Shown here piece by piece: positions 25,023-33,706 of a stretch of DNA of 47,013 nucleotides (within the stretch, counting starts at the first letter, position 1; each line of letters begins with the position of its first letter). The DNA comes from Bacteroidales bacterium. Lineage in GTDB: Bacteria; Bacteroidota; Bacteroidia; Bacteroidales; UBA932. Where the stretch lies: contig JAEEIQ010000021.1 in assembly GCA_016281435.1 (NCBI GenBank), forward strand, positions 1-47,013, in the 5' to 3' direction. The notes under the pieces are model-generated. The model was not told where the DNA came from and did no database searches. It saw only the letters and a program-made list of their open reading frames with translations. The position numbers and the translations under genes were made by a program.

Positions 25023-25314
25023 TTGTGCAAGCAGACGGCCGCGCGGTACCTAGATTCCCCAACCCCAAAAACACCTCGCCCCACCGCCAGCCCCAGAACG
25101 CATTTTGGCCGTGCTACACGGCCGAGGTGAGGCGATTTTGCCCTGCCTCGCCCTCTCGCCCCTGTCTGAGGGTCCTCAGAGCCATATTCACGGCCGAGGT
25201 GTTTTGCGGGTTAGCCACTTCTGGGCGCCACGTCCACCAGCTAGTGGCCCGGTCATCATGCCCCCTGTCCCTTACACCAACACTACACCCCATCCCTCGC
25301 GCTCTTCGTCGCGC

Positions 25315-25424
25315 CGTGGCAGTTAAGTTCTTTTATGCCATGGATTAAGGTATGGGGGCTTACTGCGATTTTGAGGGAAGCGTGAGTACCCTTTTGGCTA
25401 ACTATCAGTTGTTTATCTGCCACG
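25315..25424. repeat. 110-bp element with inverted ends
   Basis: The ends are CCGTGGCAG (25315 on) and CTGCCACGG (ending about 25424), a 9-bp perfect inverted repeat extended weakly inward. The right half contains the 47-bp repeat copy at 25376-25422. Size and ends would fit a small non-autonomous mobile element or a structured RNA; neither can be shown here. Confidence 0.4.
25376..25422. repeat. 47-bp dispersed repeat, copy 2
   Basis: Ungapped partner of 134-180, 37 of 47 positions identical, same orientation. With copy 1 it brackets the whole PUL (350-24756). Confidence 0.6.
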
Positions 25425-25558
25425 GTCAAAATGGGGGAGCTCCCGATTGCGGAACAGGCAACAACCGGCCGGCGAGGAAGGCCTTCCCGTTGAGCCTCCC
25501 GCAGACGGCCGTGTTGTAGCCGCCGCTCCGGATTATCGAGCGGCGGCGGTGCCGGTCA

Positions 25559-25660
25559 GTTCATCCGGATAACGCGGTCTTTTTCCGGACAGACGGGGCA
25601 TTCGGGGTGGTTCATCCGGAAAACGGGGCCTTCCCCCGGACGGGATGGGCTTTCGGGGCG
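25559..25660. repeat. tandem 51-bp repeat, two copies
   Basis: Units at 25559-25609 and 25610-25660 share 39 of 51 positions and both begin GTTCATCCGGA. The period equals that of the unrelated tandem repeat at 260-349. Read on the minus strand the period is 17 codons, ending V-[FI]-R-M-N in both units. A coding origin is possible but unproven. Confidence 0.55.
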
Positions 25661-26025
25661 GGGGTGGAGTTTTCCGAGTTGAGGGCCGGTCACCGCCGCC
25701 GGAGTAAAGCCCGTCCGGAGGCTGGGCGCTGCGGGGAGATACACGGAGGTCTCTCCTCGCGCCCTGCCCGGTGCAGCCTCATTTCCCGTAAGTCCCCATC
25801 CCCGTTCGGCTCCCGTCAGGAAGACTTGCCCGAAAGCGTCCCGGAACCCTCCCAGCATCTTAACATAATATTGCTCAGCCTTGCGTCATTTTACGCAATG
25901 CCGATTGGTTAATCCGTTGTTGGCCAGGATGTTGCGATGCAGGCTATTGGATAGGATGTTGCGAAGCCGGGTGCGGAAGTGGGCGTTGTGATGCATGGTG
26001 CTGGGTGGCGAGTTGCCCCGCCCAG

Positions 26026-26103
26026 CCCGGAACCCCAGCGAAGCTCCACCCGGAACCCCAGCGAAGCTCCACCCGGAACCCCAGCGAAGCCCCGCCCGGA
26101 ACC
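26026..26103. repeat. 23-bp tandem repeat, three and a half copies
   Basis: CCCGGAACCCCAGCGAAGC plus four bases, at 26026-26048, 26049-26071 and 26072-26094, then a partial fourth copy. Copies 1 and 2 are identical; copy 3 differs only in its last bases. It begins 11 bp downstream of the mutS stop codon, so it lies in the mutS 3' flank. No spacers, so not a CRISPR. Confidence 0.7.
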
Positions 26104-26114
26104 TCGTCCTCCCC

Positions 26115-28721
26115 TTACCCTATCCCCAGCTCCTGCTTCATTGCCCGCAGGAGGTCGAAGGCTTGCAGGGGGGTCATGTTGTTGAGGTCGGCGCTTTCGA
26201 GCTGCGACTTGATAGAGGACAGGGTAGGGTCGTCGAGTTGGAAGAAGGACAGCTGCACGGAGCCGTCTTCTTCGGACCCTTCGGAGATGGCCTTGAGGTG
26301 CTTTTCGCTCTGCTCCAAGCGCTTCAAGGTGCGCTCGGCCGATTCGACGACCTCACGCGGCATCCCGGCCATCCGGGCGACGTGGATGCCGAAGCTGTGG
26401 GCCACGCCACCTTCTTCGAGCTTGCGCAAGAATATGACTTCCTTGCCGGACTCCTTGACCGCGATATGGAAATTCTTGACCCTGGGGTACTGCTGCTCGA
26501 GGTCGTTGAGCTCGTGGTAGTGGGTCGCGAAGAGGGTCTTCGCCCCTTTGCCCTTTTCGTGTATGAATTCCACAAGGGCGCGGGCTATGGACATGCCGTC
26601 GTAGGTCGAGGTGCCGCGACCTATCTCATCAAGCAGCACAAGGGACCTGGCGGACAGGTTGTGCATGATCATCGAGGTCTCCAGCATTTCGACCATGAAG
26701 GTGGACTCGCCCCGGGAGATGTTGTCGGTGGCGCCGACGCGGGTGAAGATCTTGTCGAACCAGCCTATGCGGGCGCTCCGGGCCGGCACGAACGAGCCGA
26801 TCTGGGCCATCAGGACGATCAGCGCCGTCTGCCGCAGCAGGGCCGACTTACCGGCCATGTTGGGTCCCGTCAGGATGATGATCTGCTGCTTCGAGGAGTC
26901 GAGGTGCACGTCGTTGGGGACGTACTCTTCGCCCGGCTTCATCATGGTCTCGATCACGGGATGGCGGCCTGCTTCGATGTCCAGGGACAGGCTCTTGTCC
27001 ATCACGGGGCGGCAGTAGTTCCTCTCGACGGCGAGGAATGCGAAGCCCGACAGCACGTCCAGCCGCGACACGACGAGGCAGTTGGCCTGGATGGAGCGGA
27101 TGTTCTTCTGGACTTCGGCGACGAGGCCGGCGAAGATCCTGCTTTCTATCTCGTAGATGGTCGCTTCCGCGCCGAGGATCTTTTCTTCGTATTCCTTGAG
27201 CTCGGCGGTGATGTAGCGCTCGGCGTTCACGAGGGTCTGCTTGCGTACCCATTCCGGCGGCACCTGGTCGCGGAAGGTGTTCCGAACCTCTATATAATAT
27301 CCGAAGACGTTGTTGTAGCCAATCCTCAGCGAAGCGATCCCCGTGCGCTCGGCCTCCCGTTCCTGCATCTGCTGGAGGATTTCCTTCCCGCCGCGGGAGA
27401 TGCTCCGAAGTTCGTCGAGCTGCGCATCGAAGCCGGATGCGACCACGTCGCCCTTGCCTATCTGGGCGGCGGGATTCTCGTCCAGAGTCTTTCCGATGCG
27501 GTCCAGCAGGGCGGTGCAGTCCTTCATACCGGACGCGGCCTTTTCCAGCGCCGCCACCCCGGATTCCCGGCACAGGGAGGCTATCGGGGCCATCTGGGCA
27601 AGGCTCCTCTGGAGTTGCTTCACCTCGCGGGGCTGGATCTTTCCGGTTGCGGCCCTGGACAGTATCCTTTCGAGGTCCCCGACATTGCCGATGTGCTCCT
27701 GCATCAGGCGCAGCGGCTCTTCGTTGTCCGCAAAGAACTGCACGGTGTCATAGCGGGATTCCAGCTCCTTGAGGTCCAGCACCGGCATCGCCAGCCATTG
27801 CCGCAGCAGGCGCGCGCCCATCGGCGAGGAGCAGCAGTCTATCACGTCCACGAGGGCCACCCCTTCCTTTCCGGCGTTCGAGGCGAATATTTCAAGGTTG
27901 CGGAAGGTGAACTTGTCCATCCAGACGAACTTCCCTTCGTCTATGCGGGACAGGGAGCAGATGTTCTTCAGGCCGCTGTGCTGGGTTTGCTCCAGATAGG
28001 CCACGAGGGCGCCGGCGGAGCATATGGCCAGGGGGAAACCTTCCACGGCAAAGCCCTTCAGGGACTTCACTCCCAGCTGCCTGCACAGCCTCTCTTCGGC
28101 TGCATCCTGCACGAAGGCCCATTCTTCCATCGGGGTCACGAAGAAATCCCCGTACCTTTCCTTCACACCCCGGACACAGTCCCTCTGGACCACGAGTTCC
28201 TTGGGCGAAAGGGATCCGAGCAGGGTACCTATGTAGTCTATGGAGCCTTGCGCCACCTGGAAGGTCCCGGTCGAGACGTCGAGGAAGGCGGCGCCGCAGT
28301 CCTGGCCGTCGAAGGTCAGGCCGGCAAGGAAGTTGTGTTCTTTCTGCTCCAGCATCGCCTCTCCAAAGGCGACCCCGGGGGTGAGTATTTCGGTGATACC
28401 CCTCTTGACGAGCTTGTTCTTGACGAGGGCGGGGTCTTCCAGCTGGTCACAGATGGCGACCTTGTAGCCGGCGCGGATCAGTTTGTGGAGGTAGGACTCT
28501 ATTGCGTGGTGCGGGAATCCGGCCATCTCAGTGAAGCCCTTGTCGCCGTTCGAGCGGCGCGTAAGGACCAGCCCCAGCACCTTGCTGACCAGCACGGCAT
28601 CGTCCGAGTATGTCTCGTAAAAGTCACCCACCCGGTAGAGCAGGACCGCTTCCGGATGCTGCGCCTTGATGCTGAAATACTGCTTCAGCATCGGGGTATC
28701 TTCAATCTTCCTTTCAGCCAT
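26115..28721 (-). CDS. mutS: DNA mismatch repair protein MutS
   Basis: An 868-aa protein, normal MutS length. The mismatch-reading Phe-X-Glu is F34-Y-E36 in VGDFYETYSDDAV. The connector, lever and clamp regions follow, and the ATPase carries Walker A GPNMAGKS at 619-626 plus LVLLDEIGRGTSTYDG with the Walker B Asp-Glu. It recognises base mismatches after replication and recruits MutL. Its start overlaps the end of the alginate-lyase-family gene by 8 bp, an unusual partner for mutS. A small tandem-repeat array lies just after its stop. Confidence 0.98.
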   Translation of the reverse strand: MAERKIEDTPMLKQYFSIKAQHPEAVLLYRVGDFYETYSDDAVLVSKVLGLVLTRRSNGDKGFTEMAGFPHHAIESYLHKLIRAGYKVAICDQLEDPALVKNKLVKRGITEILTPGVAFGEAMLEQKEHNFLAGLTFDGQDCGAAFLDVSTGTFQVAQGSIDYIGTLLGSLSPKELVVQRDCVRGVKERYGDFFVTPMEEWAFVQDAAEERLCRQLGVKSLKGFAVEGFPLAICSAGALVAYLEQTQHSGLKNICSLSRIDEGKFVWMDKFTFRNLEIFASNAGKEGVALVDVIDCCSSPMGARLLRQWLAMPVLDLKELESRYDTVQFFADNEEPLRLMQEHIGNVGDLERILSRAATGKIQPREVKQLQRSLAQMAPIASLCRESGVAALEKAASGMKDCTALLDRIGKTLDENPAAQIGKGDVVASGFDAQLDELRSISRGGKEILQQMQEREAERTGIASLRIGYNNVFGYYIEVRNTFRDQVPPEWVRKQTLVNAERYITAELKEYEEKILGAEATIYEIESRIFAGLVAEVQKNIRSIQANCLVVSRLDVLSGFAFLAVERNYCRPVMDKSLSLDIEAGRHPVIETMMKPGEEYVPNDVHLDSSKQQIIILTGPNMAGKSALLRQTALIVLMAQIGSFVPARSARIGWFDKIFTRVGATDNISRGESTFMVEMLETSMIMHNLSARSLVLLDEIGRGTSTYDGMSIARALVEFIHEKGKGAKTLFATHYHELNDLEQQYPRVKNFHIAVKESGKEVIFLRKLEEGGVAHSFGIHVARMAGMPREVVESAERTLKRLEQSEKHLKAISEGSEEDGSVQLSFFQLDDPTLSSIKSQLESADLNNMTPLQAFDLLRAMKQELGIG

Positions 28722-29937
28722 TCACCGGATATAGCAGGTTGTTGACGGTTGTCCCGAAATCATATTTGGAGTAATTCGTGAATTTCTTGATTCCTTCGAC
28801 GAATTCCGGATAGCGTTCCGGGCAGAATTTGAGGCAATATACTCTCATGACCCTGTCGATGGAGGCGGGGCTGCGTGTTGAGGAGAGGTCTTTCTTGAAC
28901 CAGGGCTTGCCTTCGAGGATATGCGGGAAATACCATTCAACCACGTCCTTCAGGCCAACTCCCGCCTTGTTCTTCCAGCTCCAGAGGTCGATTCCGAGGT
29001 TTTCTCCCTGCTCGACCAGTTCCATCCACATGCAGAGGTTCCCGGTGGAATAACCCCAGGAATTGGTTCTCTTGAGCTCCAGAGGCTGGGAAGCGTCTGC
29101 GGGGAACTGGACATCCATCCTTCCGCGGGTGACGTTTTCAAGCTGGTTCCGGGCCACGTCGATATCGCCGCAGAAGACGGCGTAGGCACATATCTGCATG
29201 TCGTAGGCCGAAGCGTGGTTGTTCGGCTGCCGGCCTTCGTCCTTTCCTATCTCGCTCTCGAGCATCCAATGGTAGAAGGTCCGCACCCAATCCTGCATCG
29301 CCGCCTTGTCCTTAGCCGTCCATGCCCTGGAGCCGTCCAGAAGTATGATGGCATCCATGGTCTGGCCAAGGATGCGGGTGTCGATGAGGCCGATTCCCCG
29401 CCCGGTGCACCTTCCGGGTATGCTCTGTCCGTAGGTCAGGTTCGGGTTCATCTTCGTCTCCGGGTCGAGGAAGAACACCTTCAGCAGCTGCGCCGCCTTT
29501 TCGGCATATTTTTCTTCTCCGCTGAAATACCATGCGTAAGACAGGGTCTGGACGTTGTTGCAGGTCCTGACCAGCCAGCCGCGGCTTTCCATCTTGTAGA
29601 ATTCCGGGTTGTGCTCTCCGTCCCTGCGTATGTAGGGCAGCCCGTTGGGCTTGGTCGGATCCGGCCACCAGTAGGGTCCCATGCTCATGTAGTCGTGCTT
29701 GTCCCCGCTGGGAGGAGTGACGGTCTGGTTCGTTATCGTGAGCGGCTCTGCTTTCAGTGCTGCCTCGGCATTTTTGATGAGTTCCTTGTAGGCCGGCATG
29801 GCGGAAGCGGATTCTTTCCCGATGTTCTTGCGGGAGTCTTCCATGTATGTGCGCCGCAGGACCGAGAGCTGAGCAGGGGCCGCGCAGGAAGCAAGCAGGG
29901 AGCAAAATGCTGCCAGAAGAAGGATTCTGTTTTTCAT
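28714..29937 (-). CDS. alginate-lyase-family lipoprotein (putative polysaccharide lyase)
   Basis: A 407-aa exported lipoprotein (lipobox SLLASC, Cys18). The family pattern is clear: HDYMSMGPYWWPDPTKPNGL (about 81-100), then GWLVRTCNNVQTLSYAWYF, and GRQPNNHASAYDMQ (about 239-252), where the conserved Asn-His of alginate-lyase-like alpha-toroids lies. Members include alginate and glucuronan lyases; the substrate here cannot be fixed. It is transcribed divergently from the glycosyltransferase operon and overlaps mutS by 8 bp, so mutS may be read from its promoter. It may assist the PUL to the left, but no shared operator is seen near it. Confidence 0.8.
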   Translation of the reverse strand: MKNRILLLAAFCSLLASCAAPAQLSVLRRTYMEDSRKNIGKESASAMPAYKELIKNAEAALKAEPLTITNQTVTPPSGDKHDYMSMGPYWWPDPTKPNGLPYIRRDGEHNPEFYKMESRGWLVRTCNNVQTLSYAWYFSGEEKYAEKAAQLLKVFFLDPETKMNPNLTYGQSIPGRCTGRGIGLIDTRILGQTMDAIILLDGSRAWTAKDKAAMQDWVRTFYHWMLESEIGKDEGRQPNNHASAYDMQICAYAVFCGDIDVARNQLENVTRGRMDVQFPADASQPLELKRTNSWGYSTGNLCMWMELVEQGENLGIDLWSWKNKAGVGLKDVVEWYFPHILEGKPWFKKDLSSTRSPASIDRVMRVYCLKFCPERYPEFVEGIKKFTNYSKYDFGTTVNNLLYPVNG

Positions 29938-29950
29938 CGCTTTCTCGGAT

Positions 29951-29984
29951 TTTGTGTAAAAGTACTCAATTTTTTGTAATTTTG
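29951..29984 (+). promoter_or_regulatory. promoter of the plus-strand operon
   Basis: TTTG at 29951-29954 and TAATTTTG at 29977-29984 fit the Bacteroidota -33 and -7 elements with a 22-nt spacer. The ATG of the glycosyltransferase gene follows 15 nt downstream. The 62-bp gap is shared with the divergent lyase gene, for which I see no clean -7 box. Confidence 0.5.
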
Positions 29985-29999
29985 GAATTCGTGCGCATC

Positions 30000-31292
30000 A
30001 TGAAAAGGGTCCTCGTCATAACGTACTACTGGCCTCCTGAAGGGGGGTCGGGCGTCCAGCGCTGGGTCAAATTCTCCAAATATCTCCATTCTTTCGGTTG
30101 GGAGCCGGTGGTTTACACGCCGTCCAATCCCGAGCGCGGGCGGCAGGATCCGGCTCTTGCGGCCGAATTGCCCGATGGGCTCGAAGTGCTGCGAACGCCC
30201 ATCCGTGAGCCTTATGCCATCTACCGACGCCTGACAGGCGGGGCAAGCACTCAGATAACCGAACTTTCGTCTCCGGGCGGCAGGAAATCATTTCTGAAAC
30301 GCATATCCCTTTTCATCAGGGGAAATTTCTTCATCCCGGATCCGCGCCGGAGCTGGGTGCGCCCGTCCGTGAAGTTCCTTCTGGACTATCTGCAGGGGCA
30401 TCCCGTGGATGCCGTCGTGACTACGGGGCCGCCTCATTCCGTCCATCTTATCGGTCTCGGGCTGAAGCGCCGGGCAGGCGTCCCCTGGGTCGCCGATTTC
30501 CGTGACCCGTGGACCAGGATGTTCTATTTCAAGGACCTTCATCTGCTGCCTGCAGCTCGCAGGGCCCACCTCAGGATGGAGCAGTCGGTCCTTGACGGCG
30601 CGTCCGCCGTGGTGGCCGTGTCGCAGCAGGTGCGGGACGATTTTGCCCTGCGCACGCGGACCCGCGTCGAACTTATCACCAATGGTTTCGATGCTCCCGA
30701 TTTCGAAGCCCCGGCGCCGGACCGGGACAGGGAGCATTTCCGCATCGTACATACAGGTATGCTGGGCTCCGACGGCGATCCGGGCGTCCTCTGGACAGTC
30801 CTTTCGGATCTTTGCCGGGAGGACCCGCAGTTCCGTGAAAAGCTCCGGATACGCCTGTGCGGCAAGGTGGATTCGGCCGTTTCAGCCAGCCTGGACGGTG
30901 CCGGACTCGGCGGTGCCGTGGAGAACCTCGGCTACCTGGACCATGCCGCAAGCATACTCGAGCAGAGGAGCGCGGACCTTCTTCTTTTGCCGCTCCGCAC
31001 GGGCGCGGAAGGCGGCAAGATCGTTCCCGGAAAGATATTCGAGTATCTGGCCTCGCGCCGCCCGGTGCTCGGGATAGGGGATCCTTCCGGTTCGGCTGCC
31101 GCCATCCTGAAGGAAACGGGTTGCGGCCGCATGTTAGCCTGGGACGATGCGGCGGGCCTCCGGGATGCCGTCGTAAAGGCGTGGCGCTCATTCCTTTCGT
31201 CAGATTCCGCTTCCGTCGGCAGCGGCATTGAAAAATATTCCCGTCAGGCCCTTGCCGGCCGTTATGCTGAATTGTTAGACTCGTTGTCATGA
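30000..31292 (+). CDS. GT4-like glycosyltransferase
   Basis: A 430-aa GT-B-fold glycosyltransferase. The N-terminal domain opens MKRVLVITYYWPPEGGSGVQ, the usual acceptor-domain start of this Bacteroidota group. The C-terminal donor-binding domain has FRIVHTGMLGSDGDP and GKIVPGKIFEYLASRRPVLG, with the conserved Glu of the EX7E-type motif in the KIFEYLA stretch. The start at 30000 is chosen by family and by the promoter just upstream; 51 in-frame codons before it cover the promoter. It overlaps the next gene by ATGA. The likely role is sugar transfer to a lipid-linked or surface glycan in the cytoplasm or at the inner membrane. Confidence 0.88.
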   Translation: MKRVLVITYYWPPEGGSGVQRWVKFSKYLHSFGWEPVVYTPSNPERGRQDPALAAELPDGLEVLRTPIREPYAIYRRLTGGASTQITELSSPGGRKSFLKRISLFIRGNFFIPDPRRSWVRPSVKFLLDYLQGHPVDAVVTTGPPHSVHLIGLGLKRRAGVPWVADFRDPWTRMFYFKDLHLLPAARRAHLRMEQSVLDGASAVVAVSQQVRDDFALRTRTRVELITNGFDAPDFEAPAPDRDREHFRIVHTGMLGSDGDPGVLWTVLSDLCREDPQFREKLRIRLCGKVDSAVSASLDGAGLGGAVENLGYLDHAASILEQRSADLLLLPLRTGAEGGKIVPGKIFEYLASRRPVLGIGDPSGSAAAILKETGCGRMLAWDDAAGLRDAVVKAWRSFLSSDSASVGSGIEKYSRQALAGRYAELLDSLS

Positions 31293-33694
31293 AGAAAAAG
31301 ATCATCACCTATATCCTGATCGTACTGTCTTTCATTGTCCTCTCATATGCCTTCGTGCCGCAAGTTCTCAGCGGCAAGATAGTCAACCAGAGCGACATAT
31401 CGGGCCATATCGGCATGTCGAAGGAGACCGCCGACTGGAATGCGGCCCATCCCGGAAGCCCGGCGAAATGGACGGGTTCGATGTTCGGCGGGATGCCGAC
31501 TATTTCCATCCTGGCCTCCACGAAGGGCGACTGGACGAAACCTCTTTTCGACCTGCTGCAGACGGGCCGTCGTCCGGCGACTTATCTCTTCATTTCGCTG
31601 CTCGGCGCCTTCCTCCTGATGCTGGCGTTCGGAATCAATCCCCTTATCGCCGCCGGAGGTGCCGTGGCCGTGACCTTCTGCGCTTTCAATTTCCAGATCA
31701 TACAGGTAGGGCATAATACGAAGATGCTTGCCATCGCCTTCCTTCCCTGGGTGCTGGCCGCCGTAGTGTTCACGTACAGGCAGACGGGTAAGGCACGATG
31801 GCTGTTGCGCACCCTTCTCGGGGCGGCGCTTTTCGCTCTTGCGCTGAGCTTCCAGATCAAGGCCAACCATCCCCAGATATCCTGGTATCTTGCAGTTCTG
31901 ATCCTGTTCTATGCCGTCTCGGAGCTGGTCTGGACCCTTGTCTCAAAAGAGCGCAGAAAGGGGATAGGACGCTTTTTCGCCGCATCTGGGCTGCTTCTTG
32001 TCCTGGGCGGGGCCGGCATCGCCACGAACGCCGACAAGACCCTTCCGCTCTGGGAGTACAGCAAGTATTCCATCCGCGGCGGTTCTTCCGGCGGCTCCGA
32101 CAAGGGAGTCGGGCTGGACTATGCCACGGCATGGTCCTATGGCTGGGAGGAGCTCCCCAATATGCTTATCCCTAACTTCAACGGGGGCGCTTCCGCCGGC
32201 GCGGTGAATCCGAAGACTTCGGAGACATACAAACTGCTGAAGAAGGCCGGCCAGCCCAACCTGAAGGAGGTCAGCAAGAACCTGCCGCTGTACTGGGGGC
32301 CGCAGCCGTTCACGGCGGGCCCGATGTACCTCGGGGCCGTATCCATATTCCTGTTCATCCTGGGCCTGATGGTCTGCAAGGGGCGGGACCGCTGGTGGAT
32401 AGTCGCCGCGTCGCTTCTTGCCGTGCTGCTCGCGCTCGGGCATAACCTGATGGGCTTCACGCGCTTTTTCTATGAGCATGTGCCCATGTATTCGAAGTGG
32501 AGGACGGTCTCGATGGCCCTGGTGATGCTGCAGTTCACGGTGCCCCTGCTGGGCTTCATCGCAGTGGACAAGATAGTGCGCGGGAGCGATGATCCCGGAA
32601 TAAGAAAGAAAGTGGACATCGCCGGCGGCATCGCCGCCGGGCTGTGCCTTCTGCTGGCCCTGGTCCAGAGCGCGGCAGGGTCCTTCACCGGAGCGGCGGA
32701 TGCCGGCCAGCCGGACGTGCTCGTGGATGCCCTGTCCGCCGACCGTCGGTCCCTCCTATGGCACGATGCGATTCGCTCCATCCTGTTCATAGCGGCCGCT
32801 GCGGCCTGTATGCGCCTTTCTCTCAGCGTCCCCGCTTCCGCCCGTGAGACCTTCGCCACCCATCCGGAGATGGGGACAGGCAGAAGGGTGACTTTCGCCC
32901 TGCTCGTGTGCCTTCTCGTGCTTGCGGACGGATTCTCGGCAGGCAAGAGATATCTGAATGCCGATGATTTCGTGACCCCGCGCTCGTTCCGCAGCCAGTT
33001 CGACCAGAGGCCGGTGGACAAGATGATACTTCAGGACAAGGATCCTTCATACAGGGTGCTGGACCTTTCCGTCAATGTCTTCAACGACGCGCATCCTTCC
33101 TACTGGCACAAGAATGTCGGAGGCTATTCCCCGGCAAAGCTCCGCATCTATCAGGACTACATCGAAAAGCATCTGACCGCGGAGATCAATTCCATCTACA
33201 AGGCCCTGAAGGGCGCGGCCACCGTTGCCGACGCGCAGGCCGCGCTGCCCGAACTGCCCTGCCTGTCAGCCCTTAACTGCCGTTATATAATAGTAGGTGG
33301 GGATGTCGCTCCCCTGCGCAATCCCGGCGCCCGCGGCTGCGCCTGGCTGGAAGATGCCGCGGAAGGGGATCATATCGGGATGGTATCGTATGCTCCCGAC
33401 GAGATGGTGTATTCGTATTCCGCAGCCGGGCCGGTGAAGGCCGTTTTCAGCGAGGTTTATTATCCGGCAGGATGGTCTGCCGTGCTTGAGGATGGCACAG
33501 TCCTGGAAATCGGACTTGCGGACGAGCTGTTCCGCTGCGCGGAGCTTCCGGCTGGGGAGCATGAGATAACGATGAGATTCGAGCCCCGCTCCTATGTCAC
33601 CGGGGAAAGGGTGTCCCGCGCCAGTTCCATCCTCCTGTTGCTCATCCTTCTGGGCTCAGCCCTTGCTCCTTTATTCTTGAAGAAAGATAACTAA
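31289..33694 (+). CDS. YfhO-family integral membrane protein
   Basis: An 801-aa protein with many membrane helices (about 12-14) and a final C-terminal helix followed by KKDN. The opening VPQVLSGKIVNQSDISGHIG and FGGMPTISI are typical of the YfhO-like family in Bacteroidota. The C-terminal soluble part (about 550-770) ends in the beta-rich VKAVFSEVYYPAGWSAVLEDG. YfhO of Bacillus subtilis is linked to glycosylation of teichoic acids. Here the coupling to a GT4 gene (ATGA overlap) suggests a role in sugar transfer across or outside the inner membrane. Confidence 0.85.
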   Translation: MKKKIITYILIVLSFIVLSYAFVPQVLSGKIVNQSDISGHIGMSKETADWNAAHPGSPAKWTGSMFGGMPTISILASTKGDWTKPLFDLLQTGRRPATYLFISLLGAFLLMLAFGINPLIAAGGAVAVTFCAFNFQIIQVGHNTKMLAIAFLPWVLAAVVFTYRQTGKARWLLRTLLGAALFALALSFQIKANHPQISWYLAVLILFYAVSELVWTLVSKERRKGIGRFFAASGLLLVLGGAGIATNADKTLPLWEYSKYSIRGGSSGGSDKGVGLDYATAWSYGWEELPNMLIPNFNGGASAGAVNPKTSETYKLLKKAGQPNLKEVSKNLPLYWGPQPFTAGPMYLGAVSIFLFILGLMVCKGRDRWWIVAASLLAVLLALGHNLMGFTRFFYEHVPMYSKWRTVSMALVMLQFTVPLLGFIAVDKIVRGSDDPGIRKKVDIAGGIAAGLCLLLALVQSAAGSFTGAADAGQPDVLVDALSADRRSLLWHDAIRSILFIAAAAACMRLSLSVPASARETFATHPEMGTGRRVTFALLVCLLVLADGFSAGKRYLNADDFVTPRSFRSQFDQRPVDKMILQDKDPSYRVLDLSVNVFNDAHPSYWHKNVGGYSPAKLRIYQDYIEKHLTAEINSIYKALKGAATVADAQAALPELPCLSALNCRYIIVGGDVAPLRNPGARGCAWLEDAAEGDHIGMVSYAPDEMVYSYSAAGPVKAVFSEVYYPAGWSAVLEDGTVLEIGLADELFRCAELPAGEHEITMRFEPRSYVTGERVSRASSILLLLILLGSALAPLFLKKDN

Positions 33695-33706
33695 ATTTAT
33701 AAGTTT

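Larger units (their letters stand above)
24760..26114. other. 1.35 kb gene-poor, repeat-rich intergenic region
   Basis: I see no credible gene here. It is very GC-rich apart from a moderate stretch at about 25320-25420, and it contains several unrelated short repeat families, listed separately. A TTGCGT/ACGCAA stem lies at 25881-25898. AGGATGTTGCGA occurs twice (25926 and 25953). ACGGCCGAGGTG occurs twice (near 25118 and 25190). Open frames here lack any recognisable domain. The region separates the LacI promoter from the 3' end of mutS. Confidence 0.6.

Noticed and set aside
25556..25858. 100-codon minus-strand frame ending in two 17-residue repeats
   Set aside because: No homology I recognise and composition typical of GC-rich noncoding DNA. 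The repeats are reported as DNA repeats.
25881..25898. TTGCGT/ACGCAA stem as terminator of mutS or the LacI unit
   Set aside because: Only a 6-bp stem, no T run, and not placed directly after any gene.
26026..26103. CRISPR-like array
   Set aside because: The 23-bp units are directly adjacent with no spacers, and no cas gene is nearby.
25995..28745. 916-codon open frame on the plus strand
   Set aside because: It lies antisense to mutS, has no domain, and is a by-product of high-GC codon use in mutS.
28714..29937. Membership of the lyase-family gene in the LacI regulon
   Set aside because: No copy of TAAAACGTTTTA was seen upstream of it, and it is separated from the PUL by mutS and the repeat region.
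29847..30000. Upstream start for the glycosyltransferase
   Set aside because: These in-frame codons run through the 5' end of the divergent lyase gene and the promoter; the family starts at MKRVLVITYY.
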